Source: Pseudoscleropodium purum
Lineage: Eukaryota > Streptophyta > Bryopsida > Hypnales > Brachytheciaceae
DNA length: 64,000 bases
Assembly (NCBI GenBank): GCA_963969395.1
Contig: OZ017798.1
Span: 3,224,001-3,288,000 of the forward strand
Direction of reading: 5' to 3'
This document shows, in pieces, positions 1 to 12,886 of this stretch (positions within the stretch are counted from its first letter, which is position 1; each line of letters opens with the position of its first letter). The notes under the pieces are model-generated. The model was not told the DNA's origin. It worked only from the letters and a program-made list of their open reading frames with translations, and did not search any database. The translations under genes and the position numbers were made by a program.

Positions 1-280
1 TAGTAAAAAATTAGATAGCGTCAACTGCCATATTTATATTCCCCAAGATAAATTGGTTGATGAATGTCTTCTTCTGCATGAAATGGACTTTCCTCCATGA
101 CACACATCTTGGCTTGCATACTTTGATATTGACTCCATCACACACATGGTATTCAAATGACAATCATATAAGACAAAACACCTTTCAATGAATCAAATCA
201 TTAGAAGAAATTTGAGGGCTTGAGAGGGTAGTTTCAAGCTTGTTTCCAAGCTATGAACTAGTGTCCTTCTGTACAAAATT
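1..280. other. AT-rich intergenic DNA
   Basis: I see no gene, RNA or recognisable element here. It leads directly into the 20-bp minisatellite. Confidence 0.6.
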
Positions 281-733
281 TTAAAATAAATGAAATATTA
301 TTAAAATAAATGAAATATTATTAAAATAAATGAAATATTATTAAAATAAATGAAATATTATTAAAATAAATGAAATATTATTAAAATAAATGAAATATTA
401 TTAAAATAAATGAAATATTATTAAAATAAATGAAATATTATTAAAATAAATGAAATATTATTAAAATAAATGAAATATTATTAAAATAAATGAAATATTA
501 TTAAAATAAATGAAATATTATTAAAATAAATGAAATATTATTAAAATAAATGAAATATTATTAAAATAAATGAAATATTATTAAAATAAATGAAATATTA
601 TTAAAATAAATGAAATATTATTAAAATAAATGAAATATTATTAAAATAAATGAAATATTATTAAAATAAATGAAATATTATTAAAATAAATGAAATATTA
701 TTAAAATAAATGAAATATTATTAAAATAAATGA
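281..733. repeat. 20-bp minisatellite, 22.65 copies
   Basis: The unit TTAAAATAAATGAAATATTA is repeated head to tail 22 times without a visible mismatch, followed by 13 bases of a further copy. The array is pure A/T apart from one G per unit. Perfect identity suggests very recent expansion or active homogenisation. There are no spacers and no cas genes, so it is not a CRISPR array. Confidence 0.98.
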
Positions 734-1980
734 ATGCAATAATTATTAAAATTTATAGTAATATTTTTAATGTGGCAGGGTCTTGACGTGTTAGAATTTT
801 GATGTGGCAAAGTTTTCAATCATTTGTAGATATCATCGCATAACACTTGTTGATAATAAAATTAAACTTTACTAAATATCATTCAAGAATTGACTGAAGA
901 ACTACAATTGCTCAAATTATTCCTACAAATCATTCCAAAAAATCCACACAATATAGTAGTCAATAAAAACAATAAATAGTATAAAACACCATGTCCACCA
1001 ATACATCCTACACATACATGTTTCTAATACTTACCTCCCCTAATCAACTATGATACTACTTCCACACTAAAATATCCACCCTATCCACTTATAATACACA
1101 AAATTCATTTAAATTGCCAAGAAAGACCCTCCTTGGTTGCAATATATGGTGTTCCAAATGTGCGTATTATAGCATTAATTTACAATCCAACTAGAAAAAT
1201 AGACCCATCTCAACTAAACCCTCAAATCTATAAAGCATCTTATGTATGTAAAGAAATCACAACAATCCATACATTCTTATTCCATCTACATATAAAAAAC
1301 CATAATGAACTAGCTCATATTTTTATAATAGATTCAATCCCACTCATCTCATTAATACATATATACATCAAACATCTATTTGCTCAAATAAACAAACTAG
1401 GCAAAACCATACTCAACTCCATAATTCAACTACAAAAAATTTGTATTAAAAAGTAGGTGAAAAAATACAAAAGAAATTTATATATTTAAAAAAAAAATCT
1501 ATATTTGTGAGAAAGAAAAAGGGAAGTTCTAATGATTAGGTATAGTGATTGTAAGAAACAAAGGAACTACAACATATCATTTTTTCATTGTAAAATGTTG
1601 AATGAAATAATTGAATATCTATATCTATATCTATATCTATATCACAATCACACACACATTTATCTATTGATAACAATTTGAGTTAGTACTAGTGCTTGAA
1701 TTCTTGAACTTTAGAAAAAAAAATTGAAAAATTGGTCAAGGTAATTTTGTTGATTGAGGCTTTGGTACTTCGGCAAACAAAGTACTTTTCACTTCCATTG
1801 AAAGTAGAAAAACTCAAAAAAAATCGTAGTTTATGTGTTCAAAATATGACACTCAGAACATGACACATGGAAGTTATCCAATCACATGTACACACCTCAG
1901 ACATTTTCTAAGAATACCGTACCTCACAGTGTGATATGAGAGAGTGTGATAATAAAGAGTGCAGTGTGAACGGAGCTGGA
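734..1980. other. AT-rich intergenic DNA upstream of RPL35
   Basis: It contains a short open frame at 1133-1456 (+, 107 codons, low complexity, isoleucine-rich) that I do not recognise and do not regard as a supported gene. Nothing else except the ATATCT microsatellite is evident. The last ~150 bases are probably the RPL35 promoter. Confidence 0.5.
1615..1643. repeat. (ATATCT)n microsatellite
   Basis: Nearly five perfect copies of the hexamer ATATCT occur in a row. Confidence 0.9.
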
Positions 1981-1984
1981 TATA

Positions 1985-1993
1985 TTAGGGTTT
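1985..1993 (+). promoter_or_regulatory. Telo-box-like element (TTAGGGTTT) upstream of RPL35
   Basis: TTAGGGTTT is the reverse form of AAACCCTAA. Telo-boxes near the transcription start are a known feature of plant ribosomal-protein promoters. It lies about 125 bp before the start codon and is followed by a pyrimidine-rich stretch that may be the 5' leader. The motif is seen directly; the regulatory role is inferred. Confidence 0.6.
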
Positions 1994-2115
1994 GAGACCC
2001 TCATCTCTCTCGCGCTACTTGTTGCACAAGCGCAGCCGTCTCAATTCTTTTGCTGCTCGGCTCGTTGCGGTCATTCCATCTTTCCGGTGCTTTGTTCGTA
2101 CAGATCTCTTGCGCA

Positions 2116-3437
<1,322 letters not shown>

Positions 3438-4130
3438 AAGTCCGTGTCAAATGCATTCGTGGCTTGTTGGAGTGCCTTAGTGGGATTTCCCGTTCTAGCC
3501 TCAATCATTAATTTTTACACGGTTGCTTTTCAATTCTTTATGAGAGAATTCTGATTCACCTAATTAAGGTGTCTGATGTATGAAACATACGTATGTGAAC
3601 TTTTTTTCGAATTGTGACGAGAACCTGGTCAATTCGGAGCTTTTTCACAAGATGGGGTTGGAGCTCTTTGGACCCCTGTGGCAAACATGTATGCTGCAGT
3701 AGAAGAAAACTTGAGTAGCATTTACATTCCCCATTTGGAGAGTTATAATCACAAATGACATGCTCATAATTGCCGATTATAGTCTGTAGTAGATTGTAAT
3801 TAACAGTAGCCTTGCCAAAGACTCATCCTCTCTTAGATACGGTACTTTGCTGAATCTCCTTAAATTGCTCATCAGACTAAAAACTCTCGAGTCTCCATTC
3901 AAGATGAAGGTGCCAATTCCAACGTGTTGCTCTTGCAATAGCACAAACATAAGGTTGAGGATCTAAAAACGTTAAGGGCCTGATCTAGTCCCCAATTCTT
4001 TCTACCGACAACAACTCAGCAATCCATACACCTGATTGGCCTTCAATTAGTAAGTTGGGTGTAATCACAACTTGGCTACTGATCTTCAAATGGAAATGGA
4101 GTTCTCTACTTTCATGTATGGTGACCAATA
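3438..4130. other. RPL35 3' region and intergenic DNA
   Basis: It probably includes the RPL35 3' UTR over the first few hundred bases. No other gene is seen. Confidence 0.5.
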
Positions 4131-4438
4131 ACCTCCCACTTCATAATTGCATAAAAATTGTACATAGTGATGAACATTTGATCTCAACAACTTTAGCCCT
4201 TGTGATACAACCTCCCCCACTTCAAAATTGCATAAAGACTGTACATAGTAATGAACATTTGATCTCAACTTTAGCCGTTGTGATACAACCTCCCACTTCA
4301 AAATTGCATGAAAATTGTTCGTAGTAATGAAATTTGATTTCAACTTTAGCCCTTGTGACACAACCTCTCACTTCAAAATTGCATAAAAATTGTATATAGT
4401 AATGAACATTTGATCTCAACTTTAGCCCTTGTGACACA
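4131..4438. repeat. Four diverged copies of a ~76-bp tandem repeat
   Basis: The anchor TGAACATTTGATCTCAAC recurs near 4171, 4252, 4327 (degenerate) and 4402, giving periods of 81, 75 and 75 bp. Each unit also carries CTTCAAAATTGCATAAAAA and TTTAGCCCTTGTGA. Open frames on both strands across this array are only the repeat read in frame, not genes. Confidence 0.9.
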
Positions 4439-5640
4439 GTTTTAAACCAATCTCCCCAAACTCAACATTTTGATAAGTTGTATCACTTCTTTTTTTCATT
4501 GTAACTTGAACAAATTCAAACTAGATATATTAGTGACCATATATGAAATGAAAACACAACAATATCACTTATGGATTAAAAGATTATTAATAATGTTTGA
4601 TCATGAGGGTGTTAAAATTGTAAAAGTAATTGATTGGAAGTCTTTCAATCCTCTTTTCACATGTCAAATCTAAAAAATTGGTCACCTCAAAAGTATGAGG
4701 TTGAAGGACATAACATGCATAATCACAATTCATTTACACTCAAAGAAAATTTGACATAGAATACATAATTGCTAAGCATTGTATCTTCTCTCCTTTTTTC
4801 TTTGCAAAAAAATCCATCAAAATCCATCGCCAACTAAAGTCAACAAAAGGTTAAAAATCCATTTGGGGAGGTTTGTTTTTTCAGAAAAAGGTGAGTGGAT
4901 AGGGTTTTGGGAAGGTCCAAAGGAATAAGAAAAGACCCTATGTTGATATCATTTTGATTCTATAAGCTCCCAACACTTCAGTCAATTCCACCCAAATCTT
5001 ATTGTGGTATTAATTTGGTGGAATTCTCTTGATTTTGGTACCTCCCGCTATCGGAATGTTTTGAAACTTGTTAGAGCGCGTTCTTAATATAAAACAACCT
5101 ATACTAATTTTTAGTGAGATTTACTTGCCCCCTTGAATGATTTCCATGAAATTTCTGTTATGGATTTTGACTACTCGAAAAGGGTATCTCTACAAGTCAA
5201 AAAATTTTGAGTTTTTTTTTTAAACCTCTCATAAAATCCTACAACATGCATATAAGCTCATAGTCATATTTTATACTTGTAGGATGAAAAGAATAAATAC
5301 TACCCCCTTGATAATTACTGATAAAAATGGATTCTTTTACTCATAAAGGAATTTTGGTAGATGAATTTTGCATATGACCTCCTAGCGTATTCTGAATCCA
5401 AGCTCACCACTTCCATCAGCCTATCGTAATGTAGTAACCTCTACAACGTTAACAAATAGAGCCTCTACAATTTCATCAATGAGATGGGGAAATTAAGCTT
5501 TGCATGTGGGAAAATATTTAAAGATTTCACTAGACTTCCCTCTAACCACGTTAGCAAATTTGGTTATTAATTTAGGAGGTTTGAGCTACAATCTAACTAT
5601 AACTCTCAAACCTTATAACTTCCACCAATTATAAGTTCTA
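4439..5640. other. AT-rich intergenic DNA
   Basis: No gene or structured repeat is recognised. Confidence 0.5.
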
Positions 5641-5674
5641 ACATGTTTAAAAGTGGTCATCTAAGGCAAAGCAA

Positions 5675-6436
5675 GTGGGTTTGAGAAGTGTTAGGCGTGA
5701 GAACCAACACTTGTGGAATGAAGGCTTGCATTGTGCAATGATGCAAAGAATGGCAACGCAGAAGCAATTCAATCCAACAAGGAACTCTGAGCAAAATGCT
5801 AGTACCGATAAAGCAATGGAGGCAAAGCAAGTGTACATGAAGAATGTGTACAAGAGCATAGTGTGGAACATGGATAAAGTTAATTTTGTACTTGTGAATG
5901 GCTCCATTTCAATGTAAGAAGGCACTACATTATCTAAAAATTTCATTAGAATTCTTAGAAAGAAGGTAATTTTGAAAAATGACATCCGAGAACTATATGG
6001 CATGGCTTTAATCTTAGAACAATTTGGGAAGCCAATCAAATGAAGAAAAATAATTTTTGACTTGAAAATGGTTATGTATGGCATGTTCAAACATTTTTCA
6101 TTGGGATGATAAGATCAACATTTTTTTAAGTATTTTGTTTTGACATATGTAAAAATTTATTAAATCTAGTTTTATGTATGATACATGATGTAATGGTTAG
6201 ATGTTGATTTTATTTTCATTTTGTAAAGTAGATTTGTACAACCATGTTTCAAGTTGTATGCACTATCAGAAAAATTTGTGAAGAAAATGGCTCATTACTT
6301 TGAAGGTGCATTTCCCCAAGTTATGTCAAATTTTGAAGAAATCTTGACCAAAAAAGGCTTCAATACTGTAAAGGGTCATTTTGGGGACACTCCATTCACC
6401 TCATTTGCCATCATGCAAAATTATAGTTCATTATAG
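5675..6436 (+). other. Possible degenerate coding remnant, unrecognised
   Basis: Two plus-strand frames (5675-5917, 80 codons; 6254-6436, 60 codons) have less biased composition than surrounding AT-rich DNA. The first gives a hydrophilic peptide containing RRENQHLWNEGLHCAMM; the second contains MAHYFEGAFPQVMSNFEEIL. I recognise no family. They could be remnants of a transposon gene or a chance frame. No complete gene structure could be built. Confidence 0.2.
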
Positions 6437-9400
6437 ATCACATAATGATCATAAGGATTATGAATTTGGCATCATTGTTTGGTTGCATCTTAGTAAGTTT
6501 ATTCCATTTTTTATATTATTGGAGTTCATTTTCTTTTATAATATAAGAAGTTGATTATTTTAAAATTTAAAATTTTTCAATATTTGATAGATTAATAAAT
6601 GTACATCACCTTGCAACATCACTTAATCTCTATGTCCATGATAGTTTGATCTTGAATTCTAGAACTTCAACATTTGATGCTTATTGTTCATCTTCAAAGA
6701 GCAATTCCATTACAAGTTTTGGAAAAAATTTGCAATATTGAAAGTAAAAAAGCTTATATGGCAATTGTGCCTACTCTACATACACTCTGCTAAAACTTCA
6801 AATCATATATCCAACCTAGGTTGTACAAGGGCAAACAATATATCATTATGCACCCTCAATCTCCAATTAACACACTGATGTTTACAAGTCCTACATTAGG
6901 AACTTTCAAAAATCAAACACTTAAATCTACCCTATCTAATAAAGTAGAACAATCCTTTACTACCTGAATTTGAAAATTAAATACATTGTAGATGTCATTT
7001 GAAGTTGAACATGCAGACAAATTTTTAAAAAATATAGCTAAATTGATATCCAAATGAAAACACAATTTTTGAATGTATAGTCTAACTATTAAAAAAAATT
7101 CAAAGTTAGTTCCGGAAAAATAGAAAATCATGAATAGGTGGGGGCCAACACTAATTACAAATGATTCAATAACAATATTGAATGACCTCAAAGTACACCA
7201 ATAGCACCTAGAAATTTGTCAAAAAGTCCATGTTTGAAGCATGCTTGTGAGAATGACAAAATGCCTCTTCATGAGTTCAAAATTGTAGATAAGCAAATCT
7301 TAAAAACACCTAATGAATACAAAAAACAATGCATCCATGATATACTAATGAGGCCAACAACCTCCTTTCATGTCTAACGGACTTTATTATTGATTGTGCT
7401 ATTTAATGGTCTTAGCGCTCTATTGCTTTGGATGCTCATGTCCCTTGTACAATGGTCAATTTGAAATCAAGTGACAATTTTCACACTTCTCCTTTCAACG
7501 ACTTCTTTTTCCTGTTCACCTTGCCACCCTACAATCATTGTATGAGAGTATTAGAATTAGAGTTGCAATAGTGTTGAATATGAACTCTAGGTCTAGTGAT
7601 TAGAATATAAACTTCTATAGAGTGACAAATGCAAGTGTTTAACACCTCAAAGGTAATTTCAGTTTGGAAGTTTTTATACTTTGTTGATGTTGATTTTACT
7701 TGTAGTTTAGTATTTGGCAGCTTAGCATAGAAATCATATTGTATTGTGCTTTGTCAATAGACTCATAGACTTACACACTGTAACAAGTTGCTTGCTTGGC
7801 ACAAACATGGCTTCAAAGTACGCTAACATCATCCATCTTTGCTTAGGTATGTATAGAAATTAAACGTTTTTGTACCTTTTATTTTTTGTTGATTGAAATT
7901 GTGCTTTGTTTTGATAAACAATCTTTCATGGGCTCCAAAAGTCAAATGATCTTCTCCAAAAATAAAGATAATTATCTCAAGAGTGAATTAAAAAATAACA
8001 ATTATCAATGTTGTTTTCCAAGGTTTTAAGTTGCATATATTAAACTTGATACCTCCTTTGCAATAAGATGACAAATGGATTCAAGTTTGTTTAAGCTGTA
8101 CCCTATGTTTATCTACCTTAAGTTTCTATCAGTTGCCTAAACTTCATGGAATACATTTAGTTGTAGTTACTTATATTCTACAAATCTATATTCTATGTTG
8201 TGCTCATTAGACTAATATTTTTAAATTCAAGTAGCTCATATCTTGCAAATAGCTACTCTGTTATCACATGTCATAGTATTGTTTAATTTTCTAATACCAA
8301 CATTATGTTTAGGGAGGTGTTTTTCATCATAATATTAGGAAACTTATTGCATGTTTGAAGTAAATAGACACCTTAGAGATTAAGGCTTCTCAATGACAAG
8401 TAAGAGAGCATACTCCAAAATAATTATCTTATGAACTTTTAAATTGATCTTTGTGAATCATCTTATTTGATTCTTTTTTATTCATAATTGTGCTACATAT
8501 GCATATTTACCGCTTTTATGTCTACAATGTTATTGACATTCTTTCTTTGTCTAATTCAGATTGTTAAGAATTGTTGGGCATAAGCAAAATATATTAATTG
8601 ATTGAGGATACAAATTTATATATGGAGGAAGTAATAAGCATCTTTTTCCTATCAATTTCTGACCCATGGTACGTCTAAAAATACAAAAGTGATTTCTTGG
8701 GCTCCTATGATGTGCATATTTTAATGCTTGGATGTATACAAGTCTATTATTTATTGAGTTTACATCATTATTGATAGTAGGTCGGCATCCTTACTATTGT
8801 ATTTCAATTTTTATACTTGATGTGCAAGTTTCAATTTAATAAATAAATGTTTTGCATCTATATAGATGCTTTTTGTGAAGAGTTGAGTTATTTTCGTTGT
8901 ACACAATGACCATGTGAATAGTCATATGAAGTTTGGTCATAATAGAAGATAACCCTCTATTCCTTCACTATAGTATCTATTGTTCAATTCTCATTGTTAT
9001 TGGTAGGGTATGGATGGTGTTTGGTTAGAGAAATTGTTGGATTTGGCTTCTATTACACTCAATAAAAATGGTGTCTTTGATAAATTTGCAACTTAAATTC
9101 TACCAAATCTTCACTGAAAAATTTGACAGTTTTGATGACAAAGGTGATTGCTATAGTAATGTCTCTAAAAGCTACTAGTACAGATGTTTGATTGGTTGAA
9201 TTGTGATTTTGTAAAGTTACAAAAATAAAGTTGATCTTAAGACTTACTTTTAATTGTAATATGATGTTGACGTTGTTCAAATATTCATGAGATGTATTAT
9301 TCATGCTTGTTTTTCTATTGTTTTCTTATTCAAATCACAAAATACCTATTTTTTTCAAAGACCACCACACTTGAGAAAGTTTGTGGATTTTTATTTCTTA

Positions 9401-12060
9401 TAGGCTTCACTTTATCAACTTGGTCATCAAAGTGATTGAACACAATGTAATGAAGATTGGAGAGAAGTTGTTGGAAGAGTGAGCTTTGGAAGTCCTTGTT
9501 CTTCTAAAGTTTATTTCTATAGTGAATGAAATTTCAAGCATTGATAGAATAAATGATCATCAAAATGCAAAGAACAATAGAACTTTGAACTCATTAAATG
9601 TTTTAAGCCATGTAACTCCTCTTATATTGACTCTAATAGGTATTTGTAATTTTTTCCAACCATTGGTAGCTCTAGTGTAAATAGAAGGACATCCATAATA
9701 TTTGATGTGCCTCCAAAAAAAGTTCAACAAATCCCTTCAACACTATTGTATGTATTTTGATTTAGAAAACCCTAACAATAGATGTGATATTAAGTGGAAT
9801 CTAGTACTACATAGTGTAGATGGTGTCATTACAAAAAAACTTTGACACTATAGAAGTGGAAATGGAAATAAGCTACATGTCTTGTTCTATTCAAAGTCCA
9901 TTTCTTTTATACCCAACTATATTGTATACAATCATTGTTGCATATTTAGTATAATATTCTATCAACATTCTATATTTATACATTTTGATTTGCTCTTATG
10001 ATGTTGTGTGCTCTAAAAAGCTTGGAATGACTGTTCTTTGTGTTAAATAGGCCAACATGTTGGTGTTCAAGTAAGTTTAGATATCAAGTCTTCTATTGTT
10101 GTACTAGTTGAATTGGTGTTTCTAGTACTCTAGGAATGATAAAATGTACGTAGTGGCAAGTTAGCATTTGTGACCTCCAAGATTGGAGAGTCTGTCATGA
10201 TCCTTACCTAAACCTTTGTTACCCTTTCAATTATGTTGTGAAGTAGACTTATCTCCAAAAGCCATCCTTTTACATCTCCTATGTTGGGCTTTTTTATACT
10301 CTTACAAGTGATGACCTCAATTGGCTGTGTTGGGTGGATGTAATTGATTCCACATGCGATGTCCTATTTATCAAGGTCTATATGAAGCTGCAACGTCCAC
10401 TCTCTATGCAAGAGACCAAAGTACTTATTTCAAATCTAGAAAAAGGAGGGTATTAAGGGGCTTTTTGTCAAATGTCTTGCTCTTTTTACTTTCAATTTTT
10501 TCATTGCTATACCTTGGTTTACCTACATTGCAAAGATACAAAACCACATTAAGATGCCTTTCAATTTTGATGTAGCTCTTTTGATTTAACAATTTTCTAT
10601 AGTTTCTCTCTTGCTTATTTGATAGAGTTTGGAGTCAATAATACTTTGAACGTTTTGAGACTAATCTTGTCCTCTTCTCTTGTTGTCTTTGTTGCTTGTT
10701 CTGTAACTTTTTCTATTGTTCTTGGTCTTCTTCTTGTTCATAATAAGCATCTCCCTTTTCTTTTCTTTTTATTGTAGTACTTGATCTTTTTTCTGTACAA
10801 TTTTTTCTATGCTATTAATGTAATTCGCACTTGTCAAAAGGACAAACTTTGAATAATCCACATAAAATTCAGCCTTTGCCTTCTCCTTCCTAATTTTCAC
10901 TTGTGGCAAATGAAAAACTTAGTAATTGATCTTCTATTTATTGTTGCTATTTCTTCAGCTTTATTACATGATGCTTCTAGTGCTAGTTTCTAGAGCTAGT
11001 TTCTAGAGCTTACAACTTTTTTTTTCATGTAGTGAATATAAAATGGTCTATCCATTTGAGAAGAGGCTTGTATCTTCACTAAAATGTTCTTGGGCATTTT
11101 CAAAGAAGACCTCTTCATGCTATAGTTATTATCCTTGTAGTTGTTTATATTGTTACTCTCTCTCATTACTTGGAAAATCTTCTAGTCTTGCATACATTAC
11201 TGCAGATGCTCCAATTGCAATTAGTAGAACCTTTGCGATGATACAACATAAATTTCTTGGGTAGTCCTTTAAATGACATTAAGTGGGATTTGTTTTCTAC
11301 ATCCTCTCCCTGGTACTCTTCTCACTTCATTATGCTTAGGTCCATTATTTTTAGATTTGTTGAAGCCATTGTAGTCTTCTTCTTCTTTTTGATGGTAAGA
11401 GTCAAGTGTTGATTTAGTCTTGGACTTCAAGTCTTGTTCATTCTAATCAAGGTCCCAAAATTCACCATCTCCACATTCCTATGAATTGGATTTCTAGTCT
11501 TCCTCATACTCACTGTATTCTACTTTCACATCCATCTCCAAAAATACTTCTTCATAAAGAATGGGCTATTTCCCTTTCCAACTCATATTAAATTTGTATC
11601 TACAACAACATGAAAGAAAACAATTTACAACATATTCTATCTACAAGTCAAAATATGGTGTCCCTCACAATTGCCAATTTCAACATACTGCGTTTTGACA
11701 ACTTTGCCAAGTACAACTACATTCAAAATGAACAATTTTGCCTAATTACGCTTTATTTAGGGCCTAAAGCCACCTTTTTCTATTCATAACTTTTATAAAA
11801 TGAATAATTAGCATCAATTGTTAAGTTATGAGAATACAATCTTTAAGAAATCCCCTCAATATCTACCCAAATGCATCACTTTAGATACGTACTGCTACAA
11901 CCTATGAATACTACATTGCATTTATTTTATTTATAAAGTAGTGATAAAAGCTCTAATATCGACAGCAATGGGGCGAAATCTTGAGTGACGGAATTGGGCT
12001 ATTGGAGTATAATCCCAGCCCAAAATTGAAGGTGTGCATAAAGTATTCCATACTTGTTAG
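6437..12060. other. Long AT-rich gene-poor interval
   Basis: More than 5 kb without a supportable gene. Between about 10600 and 11560 the minus strand, read across stops, gives short lysine- and glutamate-rich peptides resembling a decayed coding region, but no family could be named. A 13-base direct repeat (CTAGTTTCTAGAG-like) sits near 10982-11008. Most of the interval is probably old transposon debris. Confidence 0.4.
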
Positions 12061-12886
12061 TGCAATTTTAGGCGTAGTTACCCTAGATGATACCCGCCCA
12101 TCTGCTTAGACCTCTGGCCCACGTCAGCTTTCCGTCCACCTCCGTCAGCCCTCCGTGGTAGTCCGTCCTTCCACGTCCGCCATCCGTCCATGTCAGCCGT
12201 CCTTTTCGCCGTCTTGCATTTGAATGCAATCGATTCCCCCGCCTTTCCCTCGTCCGCCCAGAAGGGCCTGGTGTTTTCAGAAATCCCCTTCCCTTCCCTT
12301 CTCGACATCAATTTTGCCGAAAAAATTGAACTCCTCGCGTGAGCCTTCCTAACGGCTCGAGTGCAGACGTTGCATACTCCAAGCGCACATGGCTCCCTGG
12401 CAGAACAGACTGATGAGCATCGCCTGTTTCTGAGACCAGCGAGGTGCACTGTATCTTTGCACTTCTCTCTGCGGGGAATCGTGGTGAGCCAGCTCGGTGC
12501 AAACGTGACAGGCGCGGTGAAACGGAACTTGAAGTGCGGGCGGACGGAGGACGGACGGGCGGACCATTTGACGCAGTTTCGGGGGCGATATATTGGCGAC
12601 TCTTTGGGGCTCATGTGCGCGTGCCTACTGACGGGCATCGAGTCCTTGTTGAGAAGGTGACGCTGTGAGCTTGAGTCCCTCCAAAACAGAGCAATTAGGT
12701 TTTTTAGGGCATTGCGCAACTGAAGAGAAGCTCACGTGTTTTTTGCAGATTTTGGTGTCCTCGGATGCTGCTCACAGTGGTTACCGTATTCGTTCAGGTT
12801 CAGGTAGCATTGGGTTCTTCTTCATCGTGCACGAGATGCTGTCGTCGCGGTATGTATGCAAAAAACCGTTTGATCCGACGGAGGCA
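12061..12886. promoter_or_regulatory. GC-rich island upstream of DONSON; likely promoter and 5' leader
   Basis: Base composition switches abruptly from AT-rich to GC-rich. The first ~120 bases are crowded with CCGTC/CGTCC motifs (12118-12215). Overlapping open frames occur on both strands (for example a 213-codon minus frame at 12078-12719), as expected when GC content makes stops rare; none resembles a known family. The plus frame starting at 12665 runs in frame into the DONSON start, so a longer N-terminus or an upstream exon is possible. Confidence 0.45.

Noticed and set aside
281..733. CRISPR-like regular array
   Set aside because: Contiguous 20-bp units without spacers in a plant nuclear context; it is a minisatellite.
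4055..4437. Repetitive small ORFs on both strands
   Set aside because: They are translations of the 76-bp tandem repeat, in frame only because the period is near a multiple of three.
12078..12719. 213-codon minus-strand open frame in the GC-rich island
   Set aside because: Overlapping frames are open on both strands because of GC content; the product has no recognisable domain.
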